In this document: positions 44,238-52,275 of the stretch, in pieces | How positions within the stretch are numbered: the stretch's first letter is position 1 | Layout of the letters: each line of letters begins with the position of its first letter | NCBI RefSeq assembly: GCF_014640555.1 | Contig: NZ_BMHE01000022.1 | Span: forward strand, 43,092 to 107,091 | Reading direction: 5' to 3' | Length of the DNA stretch: 64,000 bases | From: Paenibacillus marchantiophytorum | Lineage (GTDB): Bacteria; Bacillota; Bacilli; Paenibacillales; NBRC-103111 | Notes under the pieces: model-generated | Database searches by the model: none | The model's input: the letters and a program-made list of their open reading frames with translations, nothing else | What the model was told of the DNA's origin: nothing | Position numbers and translations under genes: made by a program

Positions 44238-45311
44238 TTAATTGCTGGCCTTATTAACCAATTGCTTCAAGGCAGCATTTTTCGTCACACATGTCCCTGC
44301 CTTAATATCTTCTTCGGTAAACACGGCCATTACTATTTCCTTGGCTTTCTCCCGTTCCCTATCATAAATGATGTAAATAAGACCTTCCCGATCTTCTACG
44401 CCATCCGGGTAAGAAATATCTGATCTTTCATCCAGAACCAACCCGCTATTCCATGTGAGTCCATCATCCTCGGACAGCATGGCGGTCAGGTGGCTTCGCC
44501 CCTTGAAGCCATAGTGGTTGACCAGCAGCAAACGGCCTGATTGCTGTCTGCGTATGAAGAAACGCGAGCTCGGACCGCCAAGCGTAGTCGGCTTGCCAGG
44601 CGACCAGGAACGTCCGCCGTCCAGCGAGACACTCTCCCCGATGCCATAGAACGTTCTGACCAGCATCCAGAGACTTCCGTCCGCTCGTTCAACAAGCATA
44701 TGCTCGTCGAAGTGACGATTCGGAATGTCCGCAGAACCTCGCAGTTGGAACGTTACTCCCTCATCGGTCGACACATACACATTCGAAAAGGTTTGCTCAG
44801 GCAATTCGTTCAGCGGTGATTCGTGGCAAGCCCATACAGCAATCGGCAGCAGCCATTCTCCGCTCTTCAGCACCGTTGGTTTATTCATCATAATACCATC
44901 GGCAATACGCTTAGGGCTAGACCAGACAATCTCGTCAGCTCCTGGGTCCGCGCAGACGGAAGCCCATACCCCGCAGCGTCCGTCGTACCAGCTGAAGCTT
45001 TGGGACCAGAATACCCATAAGCGTCCTGCTGGGTCCTTCCACAAGCAAGGATCGAAAGCTCGCACCTGATCCGGCGGATCGATTACATAAAGCAGATCCG
45101 ACCAGGTCTGTCCGCGATCCTCGCTTTTCACGAGAGCGACATAATTGTTGGGGCCTTCTCCTTTGCCCCCGCTATAGAATGCCGCCCACAATCTATGGTC
45201 CGGTGCGCATTCAATACCGGGAATTCCTTGCCACTGGCGAATTTGGTAGCGATCGCCGCTCACGGACTGAATCGCTGCCCCGTCCAACGCCAAATCATAA
45301 TTGGGTCTCAT
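44238..45311 (-). CDS. Sialidase-fold (BNR repeat) glycosidase or lyase
   Basis: 357 residues, no signal peptide, so cytoplasmic. Four Asp-boxes mark a six-bladed beta-propeller: SEDRGQTW, STDEGVTF, SLDGGRSW and SEDDGLTW. FYSGGKGEGPNNYVAL and RAFDPCLWKDPAGRLWVFW are typical of the sialidase-like family found in plant- and bacterial-glycan loci rather than of true sialidases. It probably processes oligosaccharides after import. It lies 20 bases after the binding protein gene and 29 bases before the AraC gene, in one operon. Confidence 0.75.
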   Translation of the reverse strand: MRPNYDLALDGAAIQSVSGDRYQIRQWQGIPGIECAPDHRLWAAFYSGGKGEGPNNYVALVKSEDRGQTWSDLLYVIDPPDQVRAFDPCLWKDPAGRLWVFWSQSFSWYDGRCGVWASVCADPGADEIVWSSPKRIADGIMMNKPTVLKSGEWLLPIAVWACHESPLNELPEQTFSNVYVSTDEGVTFQLRGSADIPNRHFDEHMLVERADGSLWMLVRTFYGIGESVSLDGGRSWSPGKPTTLGGPSSRFFIRRQQSGRLLLVNHYGFKGRSHLTAMLSEDDGLTWNSGLVLDERSDISYPDGVEDREGLIYIIYDREREKAKEIVMAVFTEEDIKAGTCVTKNAALKQLVNKASN

Positions 45312-45331
45312 GGCGCTTCCTCACTTTCTGC

Positions 45332-46930
45332 CTAGTTGCGTTTGTAGCGATCATAAGCGTCTTTATGGATCTTCATATATTCGTCCAGTCCCATTTTCTT
45401 GATTGTCGCTACATATTCATCCCATTTGGAGAACGGCGCTTTTCCCATAATGAATTGGGTCTGCATTTCACCGACATAAGTCTGGATATCGTTGCTCAAT
45501 GCTTTGAGGCGATCATTCTCTTCCTTGGTGAACAAGAATGCAGGCCATATTTCTTTCGGCACGAACGGCTTCAAATTGTTGGCTGCTGCGATAACTTCCG
45601 GCATGCCTTCTCCGGTATCCCAAGCAAACCGCTCTTCACGAACAATAGGGTGTACAGAAAACGGTGAAACAAGCTCGCGGGAAATCGTTTGATCCAGGGT
45701 CAGACCGTCTTTGTTGTTCACAATGTCCTGAACAAAGCGATATTTGCCATCCTTCATCTCGAATGTCTTGCCTTCAACGCCCATCCAATAGAGAACGGCT
45801 CCTTCGCCATCCAAAAAGTAATCCGCCCAACGCATCGTGGCTTCCGGCTCTTTGTTGTTCTTGGTAATAACGAAAGCACCTTGGTTTTGCAGGACAGGGC
45901 TAATGCCTCCCCAGTTCTGATCACCGGACGGACCTTTCAGCGCAGCGCCCAAACCAGCATAATTCGCTTTCAATTGTCCTGCAGGCACGACATTAATATT
46001 GGAGAATCCGCCTACAAGGCCTTTGGAGATTTTGGCAGTAAGGATCGTTGCATTGTTGGTGAAAATTTCTTTATCCAGCAAGCCTTCCGCATACAGTTTG
46101 TTCATGTAGGTCAGCAACTCTTTGTATTTCGGATCGGTTTGCATAAACCGCATAGCTCCTGCTTTATCGTCATAGTCGACGTAAGCGTTCGCATTGCCGC
46201 GGCTGTAAAGTCCCCATGCTCCTGCTAGAGAACGCAGGGTATTATTGATATCCGTGCTGCTCAGCGGAATGCGGTCCGGGTCTTTGGTCTTGAACGCTTT
46301 GAGCACATCGTAGAGCTCATCGGTTGTTGCAGGCATCTTCTTCCCTGCTTCATCCAGCCATTTCTGATTAATGAACATCTTCGTGCCAATCCGGTGCGTA
46401 ATATTGGAGGACATTTTGGGAAGTCCATAAATTTTGCCATCAGGGGCAGTGATTCCTTTGAGCACTTCTGGGTTCGCCTTGAGAATTTTGGAGAAATTAG
46501 GCGCGTATTTATCTATCAGATCATTCAATGGAATGAATAAACCTTGTTGTCCGTACGTGATCATGTCCTGTGAATTAATCCCTCCGCCATAGAAGGCATC
46601 AGGAATATCATTGGTCGCCAGCAGGAGGTTCTTCTTCTCTTCCAGACTCGCTTGCGGAACCAAGTTCCAATCGATATGAATGCCCGTTCTTTTCTCCGCT
46701 TCCTTCCAGAGAAGCTTATCCTTCCACTCCCCTTGAAGCGGCGATTGGCCCGCCATCATCCGAAGCGTAATCGGCTGCTTCACGATTGGCATACCCGTTT
46801 CATTCAATGTCTTGCTTGCATTAGCAGGTTGTACGGACGGTGTTGCCTTATCGGTATTGGAACAGGCCGAGAGCAGGCTTGTCGCCATAATTACAACGAA
46901 AGCGGTTTTAATGGATTTAAGATGCAGCAT
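45332..46930 (-). CDS. ABC transporter oligosaccharide-binding lipoprotein (LplA-like)
   Basis: 532 residues. Lipobox LLSAC with Cys23, Ser/Thr-rich linker, then the two-lobed binding domain (LWKEAEKRTGIHIDWNLV, NDIPDAFYGGGINSQD, MKIHKDAYDRYKRN at the end) characteristic of the LplA/YtcQ family. Third gene of the second permease-permease-binding protein operon. As in the first cluster, no ATPase gene is adjacent. It should deliver uronate- or pentose-containing oligosaccharides to the two permeases. Confidence 0.9.
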   Translation of the reverse strand: MLHLKSIKTAFVVIMATSLLSACSNTDKATPSVQPANASKTLNETGMPIVKQPITLRMMAGQSPLQGEWKDKLLWKEAEKRTGIHIDWNLVPQASLEEKKNLLLATNDIPDAFYGGGINSQDMITYGQQGLFIPLNDLIDKYAPNFSKILKANPEVLKGITAPDGKIYGLPKMSSNITHRIGTKMFINQKWLDEAGKKMPATTDELYDVLKAFKTKDPDRIPLSSTDINNTLRSLAGAWGLYSRGNANAYVDYDDKAGAMRFMQTDPKYKELLTYMNKLYAEGLLDKEIFTNNATILTAKISKGLVGGFSNINVVPAGQLKANYAGLGAALKGPSGDQNWGGISPVLQNQGAFVITKNNKEPEATMRWADYFLDGEGAVLYWMGVEGKTFEMKDGKYRFVQDIVNNKDGLTLDQTISRELVSPFSVHPIVREERFAWDTGEGMPEVIAAANNLKPFVPKEIWPAFLFTKEENDRLKALSNDIQTYVGEMQTQFIMGKAPFSKWDEYVATIKKMGLDEYMKIHKDAYDRYKRN

Positions 46931-46947
46931 GATGTGAATCCCCCTAT

Positions 46948-47832
46948 TTAGCCTTTGATAGCTCCAATCATGACTCCTTTGACGAAGTAACGTTGGAGAA
47001 ATGGATATAACAGTAATACTGGCAGACTGGAGACGATAATGACGGCATATTTCAAGCCTTCTGTCAGCATGATTTGGTCCACGGAAGCTTCGGAGCCACT
47101 AACCATGCTGCCCATCTGATTTTGCAAAAGAATCTGTCTAAGAATTAATTGCAGTGGATATTTCTGAGAATCCGACAGGTAGATAAGTGCATTGAAAAAA
47201 GAATTCCAATGGCCGATTCCATAAAATAAGAGCATGACGGCTATAACCGGCATCGACAACGGAAGGATGATGCTGATGAGCATGCGGAAATTCGAGCATC
47301 CATCGATCTGGGCTGACTCTTGGAGTTCAACCGGAATCGCCTGAAAAAAAGTTCGCATAATAATAATATTCCACATCGACACGGCACCCGGTATAATAAT
47401 CGCCCAAATGGTATTAATCAAACCGAGGTTCTTGATTAACAAGTAGGTTGGAATCAACCCGCCGCTGAAAAACATCGTTATGACAAAGATAATGGTCAAA
47501 ACATGACGACCTACAAAATCTTTACGTGACAGAGGATACGCAGCGCCTATGGTCAAAAGTAGATTAAGCGCCGTACCTACACAAGTATAAATCAATGTAT
47601 TGATATATCCTCTCATAATCCCGTCATCTTGGAAAACTCGGATATAGGATTGCACGTTGATCTGCTTGGGCAGCAGCCATACTTGACCTTCAACCACAGC
47701 GGCCGGACTGCTGAACGAAGCACTTAATACGAATACGAGCGGATAGAGAACAAGCATTGTTACTAAACTTAATATCACAACATTGACAACATCGAATACG
47801 CTGTCTCCTCTGGTTTGCGCTAGTCTGCCCAC
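46948..47832 (-). CDS. Carbohydrate ABC transporter permease (YtcP/LplC type)
   Basis: 294 residues, six transmembrane segments. EAA loop ELQESAQIDGCSNFRMLISI, and the C-terminal YPFLQRYFVKGVMIGAIKG of this branch. It lies 13 bases after the partner permease gene and 17 bases before the binding protein gene. Confidence 0.9.
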   Translation of the reverse strand: MGRLAQTRGDSVFDVVNVVILSLVTMLVLYPLVFVLSASFSSPAAVVEGQVWLLPKQINVQSYIRVFQDDGIMRGYINTLIYTCVGTALNLLLTIGAAYPLSRKDFVGRHVLTIIFVITMFFSGGLIPTYLLIKNLGLINTIWAIIIPGAVSMWNIIIMRTFFQAIPVELQESAQIDGCSNFRMLISIILPLSMPVIAVMLLFYGIGHWNSFFNALIYLSDSQKYPLQLILRQILLQNQMGSMVSGSEASVDQIMLTEGLKYAVIIVSSLPVLLLYPFLQRYFVKGVMIGAIKG

Positions 47833-47845
47833 CTTCGATCCCTCC

Positions 47846-48754
47846 TTACCATAGGCTTGTATCCGTCAGCCTTTTCGAAATTCGATTCACTACGATTAAC
47901 AAGATTAAGTTGATGACCGAATTGAACAATCCTACCGCCGCAGAGAAGCTGTACTGAGCCCCCAACACGCCCGATCGATACACATAAGTGGAAATAATAT
48001 CGGATGCGCTGATGTTTACATCATTTTGCATCAAAAACACTTTCTCGAAGCCTACGGCCATAATTTGCCCGCATTGCATTATAAACAGGATCATCACCGT
48101 TGGCATAATCGCCGGCACATTGATATGCCAGATACGCTGGAGCTTGCTGGCTCCTTCCAGTGTGGCCGATTCATGCTGCTGCGGATCAACGCCGGCCAAA
48201 GCCGCGATGAACAGGATGGAATTCCAGCCTATGTTCTGCCATACACCCGAAAACACATACAAAGACTTGAACCATGAAGGCTCCGCCATAAAATCAATCG
48301 GAGTTCCTCCTGTCCACAGGATGAATTGATTCACCAACCCGGTTTTCGGGGAAAGGAAAATCGCCATCATCCCTACCAGGACTACGGTCGAAATGAAATG
48401 AGGCGCATACGTGACAAGCTGTACCGTCTTCTTGAACATGACCTGCCTAATTTCATTAATTAACAGCGCGAACATGACTGACAGCGGAAAGCTGATAATT
48501 AAGTAGTACACGCTAATCAACACCGTATTCGTCAGCAGCCTTTGGAAATAATACCCCTGAAAAAATCGTTCAAAATGCTGCAGTCCCACCCAAGGACTTC
48601 CCCATATTCCCTGCACGGCGTTGAAGTCTTTGAAAGCAATTTGGACGCCATACATGGGAATGTAATCAAACACGATGACATACACAAGGGCTGGCAAGAT
48701 CAATAGGTATAATTCCCAATTTCGTCTGATTCCTTTAAGCGATACGCTGTTCAC
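47846..48754 (-). CDS. Carbohydrate ABC transporter permease (YteP/LplB type)
   Basis: 302 residues with six transmembrane segments and the LplB-type VFDYIPMYGVQIAFKDFNAV and EAA loop (QHESATLEGASKLQRIWHI). First gene of the operon that ends with the SLH glycosidase. The 275-base gap upstream separates it from the divergent KDPG aldolase gene and should carry both promoters. Confidence 0.9.
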   Translation of the reverse strand: MNSVSLKGIRRNWELYLLILPALVYVIVFDYIPMYGVQIAFKDFNAVQGIWGSPWVGLQHFERFFQGYYFQRLLTNTVLISVYYLIISFPLSVMFALLINEIRQVMFKKTVQLVTYAPHFISTVVLVGMMAIFLSPKTGLVNQFILWTGGTPIDFMAEPSWFKSLYVFSGVWQNIGWNSILFIAALAGVDPQQHESATLEGASKLQRIWHINVPAIMPTVMILFIMQCGQIMAVGFEKVFLMQNDVNISASDIISTYVYRSGVLGAQYSFSAAVGLFNSVINLILLIVVNRISKRLTDTSLW

Positions 48755-49029
48755 AATTCTGGTTGCCCCCTCTCCGATATCCTTGCTTTCTGTCTCTAAT
48801 CCCTTGTCATCTTAAACCTAACCTGAGCTGCTTATCGGCATCTCCTCCACCTCTGCGGGATACCTCTATCCTAGTGTTTGAGCCCCTTAACCGTATATAG
48901 AAGTCTGTTGACCTGTATGGTTCATTGATTACAATTGCAGGTTTTATAAGGTTTTTCTGCTTGTTAGGATAGATGTTTGGTCCTAGGCATGTCATAATAG
49001 AGCCTATACTTAACTTGGAGGATCTCACT

Positions 49030-49665
49030 ATGAATCGTGAAAAAGGATTACTTGAAATCGAACGCACTCGAATCATTGCTATTGTCAGAGGTGTCGAAGA
49101 ACAACATATGGCGTTCGTGGCTGACGCTTTGTTGCAAGGTGGCGTGACGGTCATGGAAATTACCTTGAATACGCCTGGCGCTCTAACCATGATTGCTCAA
49201 CTGCAAGAAAAGCTTGGAGATCAGATGTACATAGGTGCAGGCACTGTTCTGGATTTGGACGATGCCAAACGCGCTATAGCTGCCGGCGCTGCTTTCATCG
49301 TGACACCCAACACCGATGAGGAAGTCATTCGTTTTGCACACAGTCAACAAATTCCAATCTTCCCAGGCGCTCTAACGCCAACGGAAATTGTGAAAGCTTG
49401 GAAAGCCGGCGCAACAGCAGTCAAAGTATTCCCAAGCGCCAGCCTTGGCCTCACGTATATCAAGGAACTGATGGGTCCTCTCTCCCATATTCCCATGATG
49501 GCCGTAGGTGGTGTCACCGAAGAAAACATTCATGAATTTCTGCAAATCGGCTGCTATGGCTTAGGCATTGGCGGCTCACTCATTAATCTTCCACAAATTC
49601 AAGCTGGCAACTACGCATGGATTACAGATAAAGCATCACGCTTGCTTGCTGCGTCCAAAGGCTAA
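49030..49665 (+). CDS. eda: KDPG/KHG aldolase
   Basis: 211 residues from the ATG at 49030 (TGGAGG 9 bases upstream). The class I aldolase set is complete: Glu in VMEITLNTPGA, GAGTVLDLDDAKRA, FIVTPNTDEE, PGALTPTEI, and the Schiff-base Lys in TAVKVFPSASLG. It splits 2-keto-3-deoxy-6-phosphogluconate to pyruvate and glyceraldehyde 3-phosphate, the last step of uronate breakdown and of the Entner-Doudoroff route. It diverges from the glycan import operon, in line with that operon handling uronic-acid-containing sugars. The KDG kinase partner is not in the window. A strong terminator follows. Confidence 0.9.
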   Translation: MNREKGLLEIERTRIIAIVRGVEEQHMAFVADALLQGGVTVMEITLNTPGALTMIAQLQEKLGDQMYIGAGTVLDLDDAKRAIAAGAAFIVTPNTDEEVIRFAHSQQIPIFPGALTPTEIVKAWKAGATAVKVFPSASLGLTYIKELMGPLSHIPMMAVGGVTEENIHEFLQIGCYGLGIGGSLINLPQIQAGNYAWITDKASRLLAASKG

Positions 49666-49673
49666 CGAATAGC

Positions 49674-49712
49674 AAAAACCTTCAGGAATTGGTTCCTCCT
49701 GAAGGTTTTTTT
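49674..49712 (+). terminator. Strong terminator after aldolase gene
   Basis: 14-bp stem AAAAACCTTCAGGA / TCCTGAAGGTTTTT followed by T2CT6. Confidence 0.9.
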
Positions 49713-49739
49713 CTTTTTTACTCAAGCATGAATTCGGAT

Positions 49740-49769
49740 GTATAAGACTCCCTTTCACTCCACACAATA
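49740..49769 (+). promoter_or_regulatory. Candidate sigma-G promoter of SASP gene
   Basis: GTATA at 49740-49744 and CACAATA at 49763-49769 are 18 bases apart, close to the forespore sigma-G pattern GNATR-N18-CATNNTA (one mismatch). It lies about 30 bases upstream of the SASP start. Confidence 0.5.
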
Positions 49770-49800
49770 CTAGTACACCACGAGATAGGAGTTGGCTAAG

Positions 49801-50013
49801 ATGGCTAACAATAACAACACATTAGTCGTTCCACAGGCAAAAGCAGCTTTAAATCAAATTAAACTGGAAGTCGCACAAGAACTTGGAATTCCGCTGCAAC
49901 CAAATGGTTACAACGGCAACCTTGCTACACGGGATGCAGGCGCTATTGGCGGCCATATCACGAAAAGACTAGTGCAAATTGCTGAGCAGCAACTTACTGG
50001 CTACACGCGCTAA
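49801..50013 (+). CDS. Alpha/beta-type small acid-soluble spore protein
   Basis: 70 residues from the ATG at 49801 (AGGAG 9 bases upstream). It contains the two conserved SASP segments: NQIKLEVAQELGI with the GPR protease site, and GGHITKRLVQIAEQQL. These proteins coat spore DNA and protect it from UV and heat. One of the clearest signs that the organism forms endospores. Single-gene unit between two terminators. Confidence 0.95.
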   Translation: MANNNNTLVVPQAKAALNQIKLEVAQELGIPLQPNGYNGNLATRDAGAIGGHITKRLVQIAEQQLTGYTR

Positions 50014-50020
50014 ACAACAA

Positions 50021-50058
50021 AAAAGACTACAGCCACCTTGCGGTGCTGTAGTCTTTTT
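50021..50058. terminator. Bidirectional terminator between SASP and rpmF
   Basis: 13-bp stem AAAAGACTACAGC / GCTGTAGTCTTTT with an inner CACC / GGTG pair, flanked by T-runs on both strands. Confidence 0.85.
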
Positions 50059-50073
50059 GCAATTCATATGAAA

Positions 50074-50250
50074 TTATTGAGCTTTAATAATCTCTCTGCC
50101 TTTATATGAACCGCAGTTTTTGCAAACACGGTGGGAAAGTTTGAATTCTCCACATTGTTCACACTTCACCATACCTGGAACTTCCAGTTTAAAGTGAGTA
50201 CGGCGCTTATCGCGACGTGTTTTGGACGTTCTTCTTTGAGGAACAGCCAT
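50074..50250 (-). CDS. rpmF: 50S ribosomal protein L32
   Basis: 58 residues starting MAVPQRRTSKTRRDKRRTHF at the ATG at 50250, with AAGGAGG 10 bases upstream. The zinc ribbon is of the four-Cys form (CEQCGEFKL and CKNCGSYKG), so this is the zinc-bound paralogue. It is a structural part of the large ribosomal subunit. It stands alone, without the usual yceD (DUF177) gene upstream, where instead a DoxX-like gene lies in the same direction. Confidence 0.95.
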   Translation of the reverse strand: MAVPQRRTSKTRRDKRRTHFKLEVPGMVKCEQCGEFKLSHRVCKNCGSYKGREIIKAQ

Positions 50251-50326
50251 TGTCAAAACACCTCCTTAAACAACTTTTATATAATACCATTACTTTGGGT
50301 AATTGTCTAATGGATTCAGGAAAAAT

Positions 50327-50713
50327 TTACGATAAAAAAAGTTTGCGCACTTGCTCATTCCGCAGCCAAAGGCCTCCCCAAACCAAGATTGCCAAATACA
50401 CCGAAAATAAAAGGGTCGAGAAAAGCGGAGCATCCATCCGTAATTGCGTGGCGAGCACGCCGCCAAAATAACCGGTTAACAAGATTGCACCCAAAATCGT
50501 CGTACGGGGAACGGCATAAAGAATCGTAGCCAATAGCCCCAGTATGCCGATCACAACGATATGATGCTCCTGAAATCCGAGTGAAACCGTCGATTCTACG
50601 ACCACTGCGGGCTTGATCAATTTCATGATACCGTCAAGAAGCATAAATATAATAGCAATCCAGCTCAATACTCTGCCTGTCCATAAACGTCCTTTGGATA
50701 TGTTTCTTGTCAT
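50327..50713 (-). CDS. DoxX-like membrane protein
   Basis: 128 residues with four transmembrane helices (about 10-28, 48-66, 72-90 and 97-117). AIIFMLLDGIMKLIKP and the pattern VPRTTILGAILLTGYFGGVLATQLR are typical of the DoxX-like family (PF13564), small membrane proteins of unknown or redox-related role. Five direct repeats of 14-15 bases lie 30-105 bases upstream. No neighbour suggests a pathway. Confidence 0.85.
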   Translation of the reverse strand: MTRNISKGRLWTGRVLSWIAIIFMLLDGIMKLIKPAVVVESTVSLGFQEHHIVVIGILGLLATILYAVPRTTILGAILLTGYFGGVLATQLRMDAPLFSTLLFSVYLAILVWGGLWLRNEQVRKLFLS

Positions 50714-50742
50714 TGTTCTTCGCTCCTTTATACTGACTCCCT

Positions 50743-50818
50743 ATTGATTACAAACTATTGATTACATACTACTGATTACAAACCTACTGATTACAAACCT
50801 ACAGATTACAAACCTATA
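50743..50818. repeat. Five direct repeats of 14-15 bp upstream of DoxX gene
   Basis: GATTACA begins at 50746, 50760, 50774, 50789 and 50804; the unit is approximately CTGATTACAAACCTA. The block ends 30 bases before the DoxX start codon, the position of a promoter or operator. Confidence 0.85.
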
Positions 50819-50974
50819 TTATCACAAATTCAGTCTGTTGATTTCTTCTAAATTGCTGATTTGCGATAATTGAGGCTAATTATTTCATCAACGCTGCTTC
50901 CACCGTTTCCACCATATCCATAAGAGAAGCGGCTTTGCGGCCCTGAGAGATGAGCATCTTCATAACGGTTTTCA

Positions 50975-51270
50975 GCAATCTAGCGGATCCTAGTTCCCTT
51001 TGGGCTTTGAAATGACAGAGATCGTCGTGTGAAAAGGAACTATGATCCGCTAAATGGCGGGAACTGGGGTAAACGTAGCATGAACGGGAACTGAGATCCG
51101 CTATTTAAGCGGAACCTGCTGATTCCAACCGGGAAATGGTGCAATAGCGGATCGTAGTTCCCTCTGGCGTGAAATATGGCGGTTTTCGGGCTTATAGCGG
51201 ACTGTAGTTCCCTCTGGATGTCTATCATGACACATTTTCCTACAATCGCGGCTTGACGTTCCCTTATCTC
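50975..51270. repeat. Degenerate ~50-bp tandem repeat, site B
   Basis: Cores at about 51145 (AGCGGATCGTAGTTCCCT) and 51195 (AGCGGACTGTAGTTCCCT) lie 50 bases apart, and less exact forms, partly inverted, occur from 50980 on (GGAACTATGATCCGCTA, GGGAACTGAGATCCGCTA). Same family as 25480-25690. No reading frame of note; this also accounts for most of the 814-base gap upstream of the DoxX gene. Confidence 0.75.
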
Positions 51271-51380
51271 CGCGCGATTGCAAAGCTAGCTAGAGGATCT
51301 CATTCTGCCAAATAGCTTGTTTATACCTCCAAACCAGCAGCAATGCGAACACATAAGTACGTTCACAGCTACCTTGTTCT

Positions 51381-51432
51381 CATCGCATCTCGTCTCATCT
51401 CATCTCATCATCATCATCATCATCATCATCAT
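51381..51432. repeat. CAT microsatellite
   Basis: Nine uninterrupted CAT units at 51406-51432, preceded by irregular CATCTCGTCTCATCT runs. Non-coding. Confidence 0.9.
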
Positions 51433-51527
51433 CGCACCGCATCGAACCCCTCCATCGTGATGGGGGCGCCTACAACCCAAGCCTGGTGACTGGCGTCAAT
51501 CTCCAACATTTAAATTCTGGGCAAGCT

Positions 51528-51855
51528 TCACTCACCCCAACCCAAAAACATGTCTCTTAGACCTTCGTCGATGGTCAAGATAACATGTCGATGGTTGACT
51601 TGACATACGTCCTCAGACAAGACACGGCTCCACGCTTCCGTTTCCCCGCATGAACACGTCGTACAGAAACGTCCCTTGCACTGAAAAGGGCACCACTTTA
51701 AGATCGTGGCACCCTTCACATGCGAGCAGCTTAAACCCTTTTTTCGGGTTTCCACAATCTCTAAATTTCCGGATTTCTTTCAGCACTACGGAACGTATCT
51801 TTTTGCCATCCTTGCTTTTATTGGCTTCATAGTAGCGATTCTCATCAAAGAAAAA
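51528..51855 (-). pseudogene. IS91-type transposase remnant (zinc-binding N-terminus)
   Basis: From 51855 on the - strand the frame reads FFFDENRYYEANKSKDGKK, then KFRDCGNPKKGFKLLACEGC, and then shifts at a run of T (one extra base in CCCTTTTCAG) into FQCKGRFCTTCSCGETEAW and VNHRHVILTIDEGLRDMF before ending. This is the Cys-rich N-terminal domain of IS91-family (Y1 transposase) elements. The catalytic part is missing and no start codon is usable, so it is a dead fragment. It is flanked by the 250-bp repeat and by short GGGTGAGC-type hairpins. Confidence 0.8.
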
Positions 51856-51971
51856 TTCGGTGTAGGATGTCCTGTTTCATATTCTAAGTGTACCAAAAAA
51901 CTAAATAGGTAGAATCCCCTAAATCCACTAAATCCACTAAAAAAACTTATACTTTCTATTATTCTAAATAA

Positions 51972-51992
51972 GGGGTAAGCTTCGCTCACCCC
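51972..51992. other. Hairpin beside transposase remnant
   Basis: GGGGT-A-AGC / GCT-C-ACCCC stem around TTC. A related sequence (GCAAGCTTCACTCACCCC) lies at the other side of the transposase remnant near 51521-51538, so the pair may mark the edges of a small lost element. Confidence 0.4.
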
Positions 51993-52013
51993 AAAACATA
52001 TAATATATTCTAA

Positions 52014-52264
52014 GAAAAACTTAGCCTGCAGGCTAAGTCACACAGTCAATGAAGCTTGAGGAAAACCAAGCCCTTTAAGGAACTGAATACCCTTTATTCG
52101 GCCAAAATCGCTCACTCTGAAAATCTAATGAATGCCAGATGCTCTATTTCAAGCAAATGATCACCATTCAGCCAATAAAGTGCCGGGTAGCGCTAACTCC
52201 GTTCATTAAATCTCCAAAGTAGCCATTTTTTCGTCTATAAGCATCATACAGTTCATTAGCTGCA
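52014..52264. repeat. ~250-bp dispersed repeat, copy 5
   Basis: Nearly identical to 25744-25992, including the palindrome ACTTAGCCTGCAGGCTAAGT at 52019-52038 and the preceding CTCACCCCAAAACATATAA stretch. It ends 12 bases from the permease stop. Confidence 0.85.
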
Positions 52265-52275
52265 TCCCTCACAAC

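Noticed and set aside
48961..49000. Possible housekeeping promoter before the aldolase gene (CATAAT near 48993)
   Set aside because: No -35 hexamer at an acceptable distance, so it was not marked.
51706..51912. 68-codon frame on + with a hydrophobic middle
   Set aside because: It is the antisense of the transposase remnant; the hydrophobic look comes from the opposite strand of Lys/Asn-rich codons.
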